DNA of 64,000 nt from Bryobacterales bacterium (GTDB taxonomy: Bacteria > Acidobacteriota > Terriglobia > Bryobacterales > Bryobacteraceae): contig JADLDI010000013.1 of the NCBI GenBank assembly GCA_020846745.1, positions 1-64,000 on the forward strand, in the 5' to 3' direction. Of the stretch, positions 17,971 through 27,439 are shown piece after piece. The position numbers and the translations under genes were made by a program. Below the pieces are notes generated by a model, which was not told the DNA's origin, ran no database searches, and saw nothing but the letters and a program-made list of their open reading frames with translations. Each line of letters starts with the position of its first letter. The stretch's first letter is position 1.

Positions 17971-19122
17971 CTATTCGGCCTTGAACTTCAGGTTGTTGAC
18001 CGCTTCCCCGGAAGCACGGGTCTCTGTGTGCTCCAGGTGCTTGCCATCGCGGACCTGGCGAACTCCCTCGAGCACGAACTTCTCGCCAGCCTTTAGGCCG
18101 CTTTGGATGACGTAGATGTCTTCCAACTCACGGGCGACCTTGATTTCGCGCTGGTGCGCGACGGCCTGCTCGTCGACGACGAAGACGTAGCGCCGGTCGA
18201 GGATCTCGAAGGTGGCCTGCTGCGGGATGACCAAGGCTCCGGAGAGCCTCTGGTTAATCAGCAGCGTGCCGGTCTGGCCGTGTCGCAGAAGGCCGTTGGG
18301 ATTGGGAAAGTCAGCGCGGAACTCGATGTTTCCTGTTTCCCGGTTGAACTCCGATTCGATGGTCAGCGTCGTCGCGGCGTTCTTATCGAAGATCTGCCCG
18401 TTCGCAAGCCGAAGCTGGATGGTGGCGCCCGGAAGATCGAGGTTCCGGGGCGAGTCGGTATTGCCTGCCCGCCGTAAGGACTTGAATCGCAGGTAGTCGG
18501 CTTCGGGGACATTGAAGTACGCCCACATCACAGCGTTATCCGATAGGGTGGTGAGGGTGTCCCCCGCTTCGATCAGGCTTCCATGCTGCATGAGTTGACG
18601 GCCCACGATGCCGTCGAACGGAGCGAAGATGCGTGTAAAGCCAGCTTCGGCAGTGGCGCGGTCGAAGTTGGCTTTCGCTTTGTCCCGCTCGGCCGTGGCC
18701 CGGGCCAACTCCGGGGGTGACACGAAGCCGCGCCCCGCGAGCTTTTCCGTGTTCTGCAGATTAATCTCAGCGAGGCGCAGGTCGGCCTTTTCGGCCTCGA
18801 GCTTGGTCCGATAGAGGACAGGATAGAGCTCATAGAGACGATCGCCGGCGCGCACGGCCTGGCCCTCTTGCACGGGGATTTCTTCGAGGTACCCCTCATT
18901 TAAGGCGCGGATCTCGATGTGACGCCGGGATTGCAACCGGCAGACGTAGGCCTGCGTAGTGGGCACGTTCATGATGCTGGGATTGGTGAGTACGACAGGC
19001 TGCGGCGCCTCTTCTTCATGGTGGCCAGCGTCTGCGTGCTTCTTTTTTGAGCAAGCGGCGCCGGCAAGAAGGCCCAGGCCGGTTACGATGAGCGTCGTTC
19101 GTAGATGCTGCGGCAGCTTCAT
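17971..19122 (-). CDS. RND efflux periplasmic adaptor (membrane fusion protein)
   Basis: A 383-residue adaptor with a lipoprotein-type signal (TLIVTGLGLLAGAACSKKK, Cys24), so it is anchored to the inner membrane on the periplasmic side. The lipoyl/barrel-sandwich half begins around RRHIEIRALNEGYLEEIPVQEG and closes with GIVGRQLMQHGSLIEAGDTL. A helical hairpin lies between (LRLAEINLQNTEKLAGRGFV), and beta-barrel and membrane-proximal domains follow. A His-rich segment (HADAGHHEEE) follows the lipidation site. It links the pump to the outer-membrane factor. The start overlaps the factor's stop (TAATG) and the pump begins 18 bases downstream. Confidence 0.93.
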   Translation of the reverse strand: MKLPQHLRTTLIVTGLGLLAGAACSKKKHADAGHHEEEAPQPVVLTNPSIMNVPTTQAYVCRLQSRRHIEIRALNEGYLEEIPVQEGQAVRAGDRLYELYPVLYRTKLEAEKADLRLAEINLQNTEKLAGRGFVSPPELARATAERDKAKANFDRATAEAGFTRIFAPFDGIVGRQLMQHGSLIEAGDTLTTLSDNAVMWAYFNVPEADYLRFKSLRRAGNTDSPRNLDLPGATIQLRLANGQIFDKNAATTLTIESEFNRETGNIEFRADFPNPNGLLRHGQTGTLLINQRLSGALVIPQQATFEILDRRYVFVVDEQAVAHQREIKVARELEDIYVIQSGLKAGEKFVLEGVRQVRDGKHLEHTETRASGEAVNNLKFKAE

Positions 19123-20648
19123 TAGTTCTTCACTCCCTGCGTGAGTTTTTGATCGGCGGCTGTTGCGTCGGCAGGCTCCAGACCGGTTCCGCGCCAGCCG
19201 CCCCCAAGGGCCTGATAGAGCGTCACGGTGGCAACCATCTGCCGTTGCTTCATTTCAACGAGTTCCTGCTGTGCTTCGAGCAATTCACGCCGGGCTGTCA
19301 GTACTTCCAGGTATTCGGCTCGATTCAAATTGAAGAGTTCGGTCGAGATGTTGACCGACTGGGCGAGGCGGTCGACCTGTTGCTGTTTCAACTGAAAGCC
19401 CTGGCTGAGATTTCGTGTGAGGCTCACACGGTTGCTTACCTCGACGAAAGCGGTCAGCACGGCTCGCTCGTAGTGGATCACCGCCTGCATCTCACGAGAG
19501 TCCGCCGAGATGTAGTCCGCCATGATTCCCTTCCGATTGAGCAAGGGCTGAAACGCTTTGCCGAGGATGCCGAACAGCAGCGAGTCGGGCGTATTGATCA
19601 GCTTGGTCGCGTCGAATGACTGGTAGCCGACCAGGGATTCGATCCCGAGAGACGGATAGAAGGCTTTTCTGGCCGCGTCGACATCGAGCCCCGCGGCCGC
19701 AAGCTCGAGTTCCGCCTGGCGGACGTCGGGACGATTCGCCAGAAGCTCAGCGGGGACGCCCACTGCCATGGCGGCGGGTTGACTGTCGAGGAAGTTGGTC
19801 TTCGCGCGATCGATCCGCTGTGGGAAGCGGCCGGCGAGGAAGTTCAGCTCGTTCTCGGTCTCGACGATCCGTTGCTGGATTGTATAAAGTGAACTCTGCA
19901 TCGCCCGGAGGTTGGCCTCAAAGCGTGCCGGGGCCGCAGAGGTGGCGCGCCCGGCCTGGAACTGCGCCCGCGCGAGCTCGAGTGACTGCTCCTGGAGGGC
20001 GATGTTATCGGTTACGACCTTCAGTTGCCGGTCGAGCGCCAATAACTCGTAGTACTTACCGGCAATCTCCGCGACGAGACGCGTCACCATGAAGTTCCGG
20101 CCTTCGATGCTCGCGAGGTATCGCTGGGACGCGGCTTTGGCGAGGTTTCGGAGCCTGCCCCATACATCGATTTCCCACGACGAGTAGAGCCCGAACTCGT
20201 ATTTCTGGAGGTTCGGTCCGATTTCGGACCGCTCATCCGCTTTCCCCTGGCTGGTGAACGCTCCAACGCGCTCGACCCCGGTTGCGGCGCCGAAGCCCAC
20301 CTTAGGCAGGTACTCACCACGCCGGGCCATGATCTCCGCGCTGGCGACCACTGTCTCCTGAATCGCGAGGTTGAGTTCCTGATTCTGCTTGAGCGCCGCC
20401 TCGATGAGCGCGACCAAGTGGGCGTCCTTGAAGAAGTCGCGCCACGGGATCAGACCGGCACTTCGCGTATCGCTCAGCCCGGCAAAAGTGTCGGGCACGA
20501 CACGGTTCGGGACGTGGGCGATTCTCTTGGGGGGCTTTGGAATGCAACCGGTCGCCATCGTGGCAACTAAAGCAACCAGCGTTGCGGTGAGCGCGCGCCC
20601 TACCCACCCGGCCTTAGCTCCGGGCTTTGTTTCCAAAATTCCGTTCAT
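19122..20648 (-). CDS. Outer-membrane efflux factor (TolC/NodT family lipoprotein)
   Basis: A 508-residue protein of the NodT/OprM family. I place the start at ATG 20648, preceded by AAGG at a spacing of 8, instead of an upstream ATG. This puts a lipoprotein signal right at the N-terminus (ALTATLVALVATMATGCIP). The two OEP repeats show long helices, for example LVALIEAALKQNQELNLAIQET and the ANRPDVRQAELELAAAGLDVDAAR motif, which is characteristic of the family. It forms the trimeric outer-membrane channel of the efflux system encoded by the next two genes. Confidence 0.92.
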   Translation of the reverse strand: MNGILETKPGAKAGWVGRALTATLVALVATMATGCIPKPPKRIAHVPNRVVPDTFAGLSDTRSAGLIPWRDFFKDAHLVALIEAALKQNQELNLAIQETVVASAEIMARRGEYLPKVGFGAATGVERVGAFTSQGKADERSEIGPNLQKYEFGLYSSWEIDVWGRLRNLAKAASQRYLASIEGRNFMVTRLVAEIAGKYYELLALDRQLKVVTDNIALQEQSLELARAQFQAGRATSAAPARFEANLRAMQSSLYTIQQRIVETENELNFLAGRFPQRIDRAKTNFLDSQPAAMAVGVPAELLANRPDVRQAELELAAAGLDVDAARKAFYPSLGIESLVGYQSFDATKLINTPDSLLFGILGKAFQPLLNRKGIMADYISADSREMQAVIHYERAVLTAFVEVSNRVSLTRNLSQGFQLKQQQVDRLAQSVNISTELFNLNRAEYLEVLTARRELLEAQQELVEMKQRQMVATVTLYQALGGGWRGTGLEPADATAADQKLTQGVKN

Positions 20649-20841
20649 TGTCTTGCCTTGGCTTGAAACCCTTTGTCCATCCGCGGTCCTGATCGGCCGA
20701 GGGACGACCGCGCCGCCGCCGGCCCGGTGGTTCGGCAATCAGGACATCACGCCATTCCCATCGACATCGAGCGGGGGAAAGCGCAATGCGGAATCATCTA
20801 GCTGCCGTCAGTCCGGCAGCGACAGTTGGAGATCGGGTGAA

Positions 20842-21258
20842 CTAGGCTGAAGGGGATCCGCGGGTGGAAAACGCACGCAGTCGAAACGGGGTTAGTGCTG
20901 CCCGGTCGGCCGACGATTCGTAAAGACCCGTTGGGCCTGCCAAGGCCGGTACGTGTAGTGGTAGGACTCCGTCTAACCGCACGAGGCAGCGTTCGGTCTC
21001 GTCGTCCTCCGTGGGTTCGGCCAACTCCTGGTGGAGAGCCTTCGCAAAACGGCTATCGAGGGAGACCCTCGGCACCGCGGTATCGCCGGGCGATTCGATT
21101 TGCTCGACGCGATGGTCAACCTGTCGAGCAGGCCAATCAGCCGCAGCCAAGCGAGCCGGAGAGGTGCCGCTAAGGAGACCTATCACAACACAGACGAAAG
21201 CGATAAGCGCAAGGTGAAATGCGCTGTGGTCGCTAAGGCTGTGGGAACGACTCCGCAT
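20842..21258 (-). CDS. Small exported hypothetical protein
   Basis: A 138-residue frame on the same strand as the efflux operon, ending 193 bases before its first gene. The N-terminus has a good signal-type helix (AFHLALIAFVCVVIGLLSGT) followed by a likely cleavage region (ARLAAADW). The rest is acidic and unremarkable (SLDSRFAKALHQELAEPTEDDETERCLVRL). I do not recognise a family. It could be an accessory of the efflux operon or a leader gene. Opposing frames in this stretch have poor composition, which favours this one. Confidence 0.5.
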   Translation of the reverse strand: MRSRSHSLSDHSAFHLALIAFVCVVIGLLSGTSPARLAAADWPARQVDHRVEQIESPGDTAVPRVSLDSRFAKALHQELAEPTEDDETERCLVRLDGVLPLHVPALAGPTGLYESSADRAALTPFRLRAFSTRGSPSA

Positions 21259-21350
21259 TCTTTTGACGATAGCACGAATTAATATTGTTTCGTAATGTTT
21301 CGGGGCAAGACGTCACGGCATGTGGCCCGAAATCGTGCAATCCAGCCGAA

Positions 21351-21397
21351 GAGGCCGCGCAGGAGGCCGGGCCGCGAACGAGGACGTTCGCCCCACA
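21351..21397. repeat. Dispersed GC-rich repeat, copy 1
   Basis: The segment GGCCGCGCAGGAGGCCGGGC, then CGCGAACGAGGACGTTCGCCCCAC, resembles 45191-45244, where the core reads GGCCGACCGGGAGGTCGGCC, then GCGAACGAAGACGTCCGCCCCACC. The copy here has lost much of the inverted repeat. Both copies are intergenic. Confidence 0.6.
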
Positions 21398-21514
21398 GCG
21401 TAGTAGTTGGTGTTTTGGCGGGTGAGATGGTGCGGTGCGACGCAACGTTAGTAGTGGCTTCGTGCGGTTGATGTGGGACGAGACCCATCGCTCACGGGAT
21501 TGAGAAAAAACGCG

Positions 21515-21600
21515 GCCCGCGCCCTTACGGTTGCGGTTCCGTTTCCAGAGTAGTGCGTGTTTGCAATGGTTTACCGGACCCGGGACGCGGTGCTAAATCG
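21515..21600. repeat. Dispersed repeat of the 'CGCCCTnACGGTTGCGGTTCC' type
   Basis: The 31-base core begins GCCCGCGCCCT, continues TACGGTTGCGGTTCCGTTTC, and recurs at 49561-49591 with one change. The segment after it (TGTTTGCAATGGTTTACCGGACC) resembles 280-300 near the left window edge. This indicates a family of intergenic elements with no coding capacity visible. Confidence 0.6.
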
Positions 21601-21713
21601 CATTTCAGCGGATCTTTTCTCACGCCCTCACGCTTGGGCTCCGTCTCGAGGCGGTGCGGTAGTCGGGGGTGGGGGGTTAGTGGGGTATGTGCGTTAGTGG
21701 GCCAGAAATGCCG

Positions 21714-21745
21714 AACGGGCGCTTGGCCGAAGCCTTGCGCCCGTT
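21714..21745 (-). terminator. Terminator-like hairpin downstream of ppdK
   Basis: AACGGGCGC and GCGCCCGTT form a 9-base perfect stem around AAGGCTTCGGCCAA (read on the minus strand), 26 bases past the ppdK stop. A long T run is missing, so termination may be imprecise. The same hairpin was copied with the ppdK tail to 13203-13234. Confidence 0.6.
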
Positions 21746-21770
21746 TGAGTTATTACCTTGAGTTACTAAC

Positions 21771-24509
21771 TTACGCTGTGCGGGAGCGTTCCGCGCCGTC
21801 GCCGGCGATGGCGGCCTGGGCGGCGGCCAAGCGGGCGATCGGTACACGGTAGGGGGAGCACGATACGTAGTTCATGCCGACCTTGTAGCAGAACTCGACC
21901 GACGAGGGTTCGCCGCCGTGTTCGCCGCAGATGCCTACTTCGAGGTCTTTGCGGGTGGACCGGCCGAGGTCGACGGCCAGCTTGATGAGCTTGCCGACGC
22001 CTTCCTGGTCGAGCACGCCGAAGGGATCGGCCTTGAAGATTTTAAGGTCTTCGTACTGCTTGGAGAACTTCGTATAGTCGTCGCGGGAGAGGCCCATGGC
22101 GGTTTGCGTCAGGTCGTTGGTGCCGAAGCTGAAGAACTCGGCCTGCTCGGCCACCTTGTCGGCAGTGAGCGCGGCACGCGGGATTTCGATCATGGTGCCG
22201 ACCATGTACTTGACTTCGTCCTTCACACCGGCGTTGCCCAGAACTTCCTCGGCAACCTTGACCACGATGTCCTTCTGATGGGCCAATTCGGCAGCCGAAC
22301 CGATCAGCGGAATCATGACTTCCGGAATGACCTTCACGCCCTTCTTATGCACCTGAACGACGGCTTCGAAGATGGCGCGCGCCTGCATTTCGGTGATCTC
22401 GGGATAGGTGATACCGAGACGGCAGCCGCGATGGCCGAGCATGGGGTTGAACTCATGGAGTTCTTCGACGCGCTCGAGCAGTTCGGGCAACTTCTTCTTC
22501 AGTTCGGCGACGGAGCAGCCGTAGCGGCCGGCCATTTCCTTCTTGGCTTTGGCATCGGCGTTGGGGAGCTTGGCGATGTCGACCATGAGGTTCTCGCGTT
22601 TGGGCAGGAACTCATGGAGCGGGGGGTCGAGGGTACGGATGACGACCGGGAAGCCGTCCATGGCCTTGAAGAGACCGGCGAAGTCGGCCCGCTGCATCGG
22701 CAACAGCTTCTTGAGCGCTGCCTTACGAGCCTTCTCTTCGCGAGCGAGAATCATGGCCTGAACGTGGGGCAGACGGTCTTCGGCAAAGAACATGTGCTCG
22801 GTACGGCACAGCCCGATGCCCTCGGCTCCGAAACCGCGGGCGACCTTGGCGTCGCGCGGGATATCCGCGTTGGCGCGAACGCCGAATTCGCCACGGAACT
22901 CGTCGGCCCATTCCATAAAGGTGGAAAGCCAACCGTGTTTCAGGTCGGGTTCCCTGGTGACAGCCTGGCCGAGGTAGACATCGCCGGTGGTACCGTCGAT
23001 GGAGATCCACTCGCCTTCTTTGACGGTGAGCTTTTTGCCGCCGACGGCGACCGTAGCCGACTTGGCATGCTCGTTGATCACGACAGCGCTGGCGCCGACG
23101 ATGCAGGGACGGCCCATGCCGCGAGCGACGACGGCAGCGTGCGAACTCTTACCGCCGATTGCGGTTAAGATGCCCTTCGCCACGTCCATACCGTGAATGT
23201 CGTCGGGCGTGGTTTCTTTGCGGACCAGGATGACGGGACCCTTCGCGCCGTGAGCAACGGCATCATCGGCTGTGAACGACACCCGGCCAACGGCCGCGCC
23301 GGGTGAGGCGGCGATACCGGTGGTGAGCTTAGTCAGCTTCTTGAGCGACGGGCCATCGAAGACGGGGTGAAGTAACTGGTCTAACTGCGAAGGAGATACA
23401 CGGAGAACGGCGGTCTTCTTATCGATTAACCCTTCTTTGGTCATCTCGACCGCGACGCGGACTGCGGCCGGACCGGTGCGCTTACCATTCCGGGTCTGCA
23501 GCATGAAGAGCGTGCCTTCCTGAATGGTGAACTCAAAGTCCTGCATGTCCTTGTAGTGGTTCTCAAGCATGGTGGTGATCTCCACCAGCTTGTCGTACGC
23601 TTCGGGCATCTGGTCTTTGAGGTGCGAAATGGGCTCGGGAGTGCGGATACCGGCCACGACGTCTTCGCCCTGGGCGTTGATCAGGTATTCGCCGTAGAAG
23701 ACCTTTTCGCCGCTGCCGGGGTCGCGGGTGAAACCGACGCCGGTGCCGGAGCCTTCGCCCATGTTGCCGAAGACCATGGTCTGGACGTTGGCGGCGGTGC
23801 CGATGGAATCGGAGATCTTTTCCATCTTGCGGTAGTAACTGGCCTTAGGGTTCCACCAGGAGTTAAAGACCGCGTTACGGGCGAGGACTAACTGCTCGCG
23901 AGCATCCTGCGGGAAGGGTTTTTTCATTTCCTTCTTCACCAGGGCGAGATACTCTTTGATGATCGCTTTGAGATCGTCGGCCGTCAGTTCCGTGTCGAGC
24001 TTAACCTTCGCCTTGGCTTTGCGCGAATCGAAGATATGGTCGAACTTTTCCATCTCGATGTTGAGGGCGACTTCGCCGAACATCTGGATGAAGCGGCGGT
24101 AGCAGTCGTAGGCAAACCGGGGATTGCCGGTCTTCTTCGCAAGGCCCTCTACCGTTTCGTCGTTCATGCCGAGGTTGAGGATGGTGTTCATCATGCCCGG
24201 CATGGAGAACTTCGCGCCCGACCGCACGCTAAGCAGCAGCGGATTGGCAGGATCGCCCAGTTTCTGGCCCATCTGCTTTTCGAGCTTTTCGAGGGCCTTC
24301 CACATCTGGTCGTCGATTTCCTGAGGGACGGTCCGGTTGTTCTCGAAGAAGATGTTACAAACTTCGGTTGAGATGGTGAATCCGGGAGGGACAGGCACGC
24401 CGGCACGCGACATTTCCGCGAGGCCGGCGCCCTTACCGCCCAGCACATCCTTCATCGTCCCGTCGCCATCGGCAGTTCCGCCGCCAAACGCGTAGACGTA
24501 TTTCTTCAT
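21771..24509 (-). CDS. ppdK: Pyruvate, phosphate dikinase
   Basis: A 912-residue enzyme that interconverts pyruvate, ATP and phosphate with phosphoenolpyruvate, AMP and diphosphate. The order of domains is canonical. The ATP-grasp domain starts at VLGGKGAGLAEMSRAGVPVP, and the central swivelling domain has the phospho-His motif GGKSSHAAVVARGMGRPCI. The C-terminal PEP/pyruvate TIM barrel has GAEGIGLCRTEHMFF, and the catalytic CGEHGGEPSS sits near the end. It is the last gene of a leftward run recO-glyQ-glyS-ppdK, 22 bases after glyS. Its 3' end exists as a decayed second copy at 13198-13437. Confidence 0.97.
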   Translation of the reverse strand: MKKYVYAFGGGTADGDGTMKDVLGGKGAGLAEMSRAGVPVPPGFTISTEVCNIFFENNRTVPQEIDDQMWKALEKLEKQMGQKLGDPANPLLLSVRSGAKFSMPGMMNTILNLGMNDETVEGLAKKTGNPRFAYDCYRRFIQMFGEVALNIEMEKFDHIFDSRKAKAKVKLDTELTADDLKAIIKEYLALVKKEMKKPFPQDAREQLVLARNAVFNSWWNPKASYYRKMEKISDSIGTAANVQTMVFGNMGEGSGTGVGFTRDPGSGEKVFYGEYLINAQGEDVVAGIRTPEPISHLKDQMPEAYDKLVEITTMLENHYKDMQDFEFTIQEGTLFMLQTRNGKRTGPAAVRVAVEMTKEGLIDKKTAVLRVSPSQLDQLLHPVFDGPSLKKLTKLTTGIAASPGAAVGRVSFTADDAVAHGAKGPVILVRKETTPDDIHGMDVAKGILTAIGGKSSHAAVVARGMGRPCIVGASAVVINEHAKSATVAVGGKKLTVKEGEWISIDGTTGDVYLGQAVTREPDLKHGWLSTFMEWADEFRGEFGVRANADIPRDAKVARGFGAEGIGLCRTEHMFFAEDRLPHVQAMILAREEKARKAALKKLLPMQRADFAGLFKAMDGFPVVIRTLDPPLHEFLPKRENLMVDIAKLPNADAKAKKEMAGRYGCSVAELKKKLPELLERVEELHEFNPMLGHRGCRLGITYPEITEMQARAIFEAVVQVHKKGVKVIPEVMIPLIGSAAELAHQKDIVVKVAEEVLGNAGVKDEVKYMVGTMIEIPRAALTADKVAEQAEFFSFGTNDLTQTAMGLSRDDYTKFSKQYEDLKIFKADPFGVLDQEGVGKLIKLAVDLGRSTRKDLEVGICGEHGGEPSSVEFCYKVGMNYVSCSPYRVPIARLAAAQAAIAGDGAERSRTA

Positions 24510-24531
24510 TTCGTTTCCCTTGTCTCCTTGT

Positions 24532-26538
24532 CTAACTAGTCACAATTTCGGAAAAATCCGCGATAGAGGAGAACTCGCGGAGGATCGCATCGAGCAGCGC
24601 CAGCCGGTTGGCGCGGACAGCCGCGTCGTCTGCGTTCACCAGTACTTTGTCGAAGAAGCGATCCACGGCCGGCCGCAGCCCGGCAATGGCCGCCAGTGCA
24701 GCCGTATAACCGACGGCCTGGCGCACGTCCTCACGGACGCGTCCAAAATCGGCCCACAGGCCGCGCTCCGGACCGTCCTCTAACAGGTCCGCGCGAACCT
24801 CGGGGCCGGCAGGCGCACCGGCCTGCTTTAAGATGTTGCGAATTCGTTTGAAAGCGGCGGCAAGCGGCTCGAAGTTTTCCGTCGGCCGCACGGCTTTGAT
24901 GGCTTCCAACCGCTTGGCGAGGTCTTTCAGGTCGGCCCAGCCGCACGCCATGGCGGCATTTAGTTCGTCGTAGGCGTAACCGCGAATCTCGCGGAAGTAA
25001 TAGCGAATACGATCTTCAAAAAACTCGTCTAACTGCTGGTTACCAGCAACCAGAGCTTTGAGACCGGCAGTAACTTCGCCTTCGATCAGGATTTTGACGA
25101 CACCCTGGGCGGCGCGGCGGAGGGCGAAGGGGTCGCGCGAACCGGAGGGGATCATGCCAATGCGGAAGCACTCGCGGAGCGTGTCGAGCTTGTCGGCGAG
25201 GGCGACGATTTGCCCGGTGGCCGTGCGTGGAATGGAATCTTCCATCGACACGGGCTTGTAATGGTCGTAGATGGCGAGGGCAACGGCTTCGGGCTCACCC
25301 TGATGGCGCGCGTATAGCCCACCGACTACGCCTTGCAACTCGGTAAACTCTTTCACCATGTCGGTGGTCAGGTCAGTCTTGGCGAGCAGCGCGGCACGTT
25401 CCGCATCGGCATTGCCGCCTAACTCACGGACCAGAGATACGACACGATGGGTCTTATCGAGATACGAACCTAACTTGGCCTGGAAGGTGACGTTGGCGAG
25501 GCTCTCGACGCGATCGCGCAAGGGCTTCTGCTGGTCGACATCCCAGAAGAAACGCGCATCGTTGAAGCGGGCACGCAACACGCGCTCGTTGCCTGATACG
25601 ATCCAGCCTTCGGGGTCGGACCCGACGTTCATCACCGCGATGAAGTTGGGCGCTAACGTGCCGTCTACACGCTCGACGGAGAAGTTCTTCTGGTGATGGC
25701 GCATGACGGTGACCAGCACCTCAGCGGGCAGGGCCAGATACTCCTCTTTGAAGGAGCCGAGGATGGGCGTGGGCCATTCTGTGAGATAGGTGAGCGTGTC
25801 GAGCAGGGCCTCATCCGTTTTCGGGCGCAGGCCTTTGCCTTCGACTAACTGGGCGATGCCCGATTCGATGCGGCGGCGGCGTTCGGCCGCGCGCACGATG
25901 ACGAACGCCTGTTCGAGCTGCGGCTCGTAAGTGTCGATGGTGACCTCAATTTGGCGCCGGCCGAGTTCGCGGCCGCCGGCGGTGCGATGGCCTTGGGTGA
26001 GGTTGCCGGCGGAGATTCCGGCCACTTCCAAGGGCAACACGGAGTCACCCAAAAGGGCGACAATCCAGCGGATGGGGCGAATGAAGCGCGCGGTTCCTTT
26101 CGGGCCCCAGTACATGGTTTTGGGCCATGGGATGCCGAGAATGAGGGAGGGCAACTGTTCACTGAGCAGGGCCGCGGTCCGGCGCCCGGCGATCTTCTTG
26201 CGAATGCCGAAGTACTCGCCTTTGGGGGTGGCGATGATTTCGAGCTGATCGACAGTCGCGCCGTTTTTGCGGGCGAAGCCTTGCGCAGCGCCTTGTCCGG
26301 CGGATTTCGGGGGACCGCTCACCAGTTCTTCGGAATCGGCTTGCCCTGCCGGCAGCCCTGAGGCGATCAGCACCAGGCGCCGGGGTGTTGCATCCACACA
26401 GGCCACGCGTCCGGACAGACGGTTTTCGGCAATCAGCTTTTCAAACCCGGCGCGCAGGTATTCGAGCGCCGGCACGATCATCCAATCGGGAATCTCTTCA
26501 GCGCCGATTTCGAGCAGGAATCGCAATGTGTCCGCCAT
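24532..26538 (-). CDS. glyS: Glycyl-tRNA synthetase beta subunit
   Basis: A 668-residue beta chain of the alpha2-beta2 bacterial glycyl-tRNA synthetase. It opens with LLEIGAEEIPDWMIVPALEYL, the family's hallmark start. It carries the HD-like region with GLYARHQGEPEAVALAIYDHYKP and a C-terminal anticodon-binding helical domain (FFDKVLVNADDAAVRANRLALL). It binds tRNA-Gly while the alpha chain holds the aminoacylation site. The start codon shares one base with the glyQ stop (TGATG), which couples synthesis of the two chains. Confidence 0.97.
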   Translation of the reverse strand: MADTLRFLLEIGAEEIPDWMIVPALEYLRAGFEKLIAENRLSGRVACVDATPRRLVLIASGLPAGQADSEELVSGPPKSAGQGAAQGFARKNGATVDQLEIIATPKGEYFGIRKKIAGRRTAALLSEQLPSLILGIPWPKTMYWGPKGTARFIRPIRWIVALLGDSVLPLEVAGISAGNLTQGHRTAGGRELGRRQIEVTIDTYEPQLEQAFVIVRAAERRRRIESGIAQLVEGKGLRPKTDEALLDTLTYLTEWPTPILGSFKEEYLALPAEVLVTVMRHHQKNFSVERVDGTLAPNFIAVMNVGSDPEGWIVSGNERVLRARFNDARFFWDVDQQKPLRDRVESLANVTFQAKLGSYLDKTHRVVSLVRELGGNADAERAALLAKTDLTTDMVKEFTELQGVVGGLYARHQGEPEAVALAIYDHYKPVSMEDSIPRTATGQIVALADKLDTLRECFRIGMIPSGSRDPFALRRAAQGVVKILIEGEVTAGLKALVAGNQQLDEFFEDRIRYYFREIRGYAYDELNAAMACGWADLKDLAKRLEAIKAVRPTENFEPLAAAFKRIRNILKQAGAPAGPEVRADLLEDGPERGLWADFGRVREDVRQAVGYTAALAAIAGLRPAVDRFFDKVLVNADDAAVRANRLALLDAILREFSSIADFSEIVTS

Positions 26539-27431
26539 CAGGCCACCGCCTCCTGCCCCAGTTGCTGCTGCGCTACCCAGAGTTGCGCAGTGCCGACGGC
26601 GAGCTTGCGCACGCGGCCGATGACGCCGACGCGTTCGGTGACGGAGATGGCGCCGCGGCTATCGAGAAGGTTGAAGAGGTTGGAGCATTTCAGGACATGG
26701 TCATAAGTGGAAAGCACCGGGAACCGATCTTTCTGTTCGTACTTTTCGTAAAGGGCGAGCAGCCGCCGGCATTCCTTTTCGTGCAATTCGAATAGCTGCC
26801 AAAGGGTGGGCACGTCGGCCAGTTCGAAGTTGTACACAGAGAACTGTTGCTCGTCGGCGAAGCGGACATCGCGGTAGGTGAAGCCCGGGGCCCACTGGAT
26901 TTCATAAATCGATTCGCGGCCCTGCAGGAAGGCGGCGATGCGTTCAAGGCCGTAGGTGAGTTCGGCCGGGACCAGTTCGAGGTCGACGCCGCCGCACTGC
27001 TGGAAGTAGGTGAACTGAGTGATTTCGAGGCCGTCGAGCATGACCTGCCAACCGATGCCCCAGGCGCCGAGGGTGGGCGATTCCCAGTTATCTTCTTCAA
27101 ACTTGATGTCGTGCTTGGCGAGGTCGATGCCGATGGCTTCGAGCGAGCCGAGATACTGGTCGATGACGTCGGTGGGGGTCGGCTTGAGGATCACCTGCAA
27201 CTGCTGGTGCTTATAAAGACGGTTCGGATTTTCGCCATAGCGGCCGTCTGCCGGGCGGCGTGAAGGTTGCACGTAAGCCACGCGATACGGTTTAGGACCG
27301 AGAACGCGCAAAAACGTTTCAGGGCACATGGTACCGGCGCCCACCTCTACGTCGTACGGCTCTTGAATGATCGCGCCGCGGGCAGACCAGTAGCTCTTTA
27401 ACTTGGCTACTAATGTTTGGAAATCGTCCAT
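26538..27431 (-). CDS. glyQ: Glycyl-tRNA synthetase alpha subunit
   Basis: A 297-residue catalytic alpha chain of class II glycyl-tRNA synthetase. I use ATG 27431 ([15 protein letters not shown]), which gives the normal family length; the frame is open for 84 more residues upstream, but that extension is low-complexity and overlaps recO. Signature stretches are [34 protein letters not shown] and [20 protein letters not shown]. The recO stop is 8 bases upstream, so the genes are co-transcribed. Confidence 0.97.
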   Translation of the reverse strand: MDDFQTLVAKLKSYWSARGAIIQEPYDVEVGAGTMCPETFLRVLGPKPYRVAYVQPSRRPADGRYGENPNRLYKHQQLQVILKPTPTDVIDQYLGSLEAIGIDLAKHDIKFEEDNWESPTLGAWGIGWQVMLDGLEITQFTYFQQCGGVDLELVPAELTYGLERIAAFLQGRESIYEIQWAPGFTYRDVRFADEQQFSVYNFELADVPTLWQLFELHEKECRRLLALYEKYEQKDRFPVLSTYDHVLKCSNLFNLLDSRGAISVTERVGVIGRVRKLAVGTAQLWVAQQQLGQEAVA

Positions 27432-27439
27432 ATGCGTCC

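Larger units (their letters stand above)
21259..21770. other. Repeat-bearing gap between the efflux block and ppdK
   Basis: About 510 bases without a supported gene. They contain a REP-like segment (21351-21397), a second dispersed repeat (21515-21600) and the ppdK hairpin (21714-21745). The promoter of the leftward efflux genes probably lies near the AT-rich 21265-21300. Confidence 0.5.

Noticed and set aside
21918-23168. 416-residue plus-strand frame opposite ppdK
   Set aside because: Shadow of a strongly coding gene; no family resemblance.
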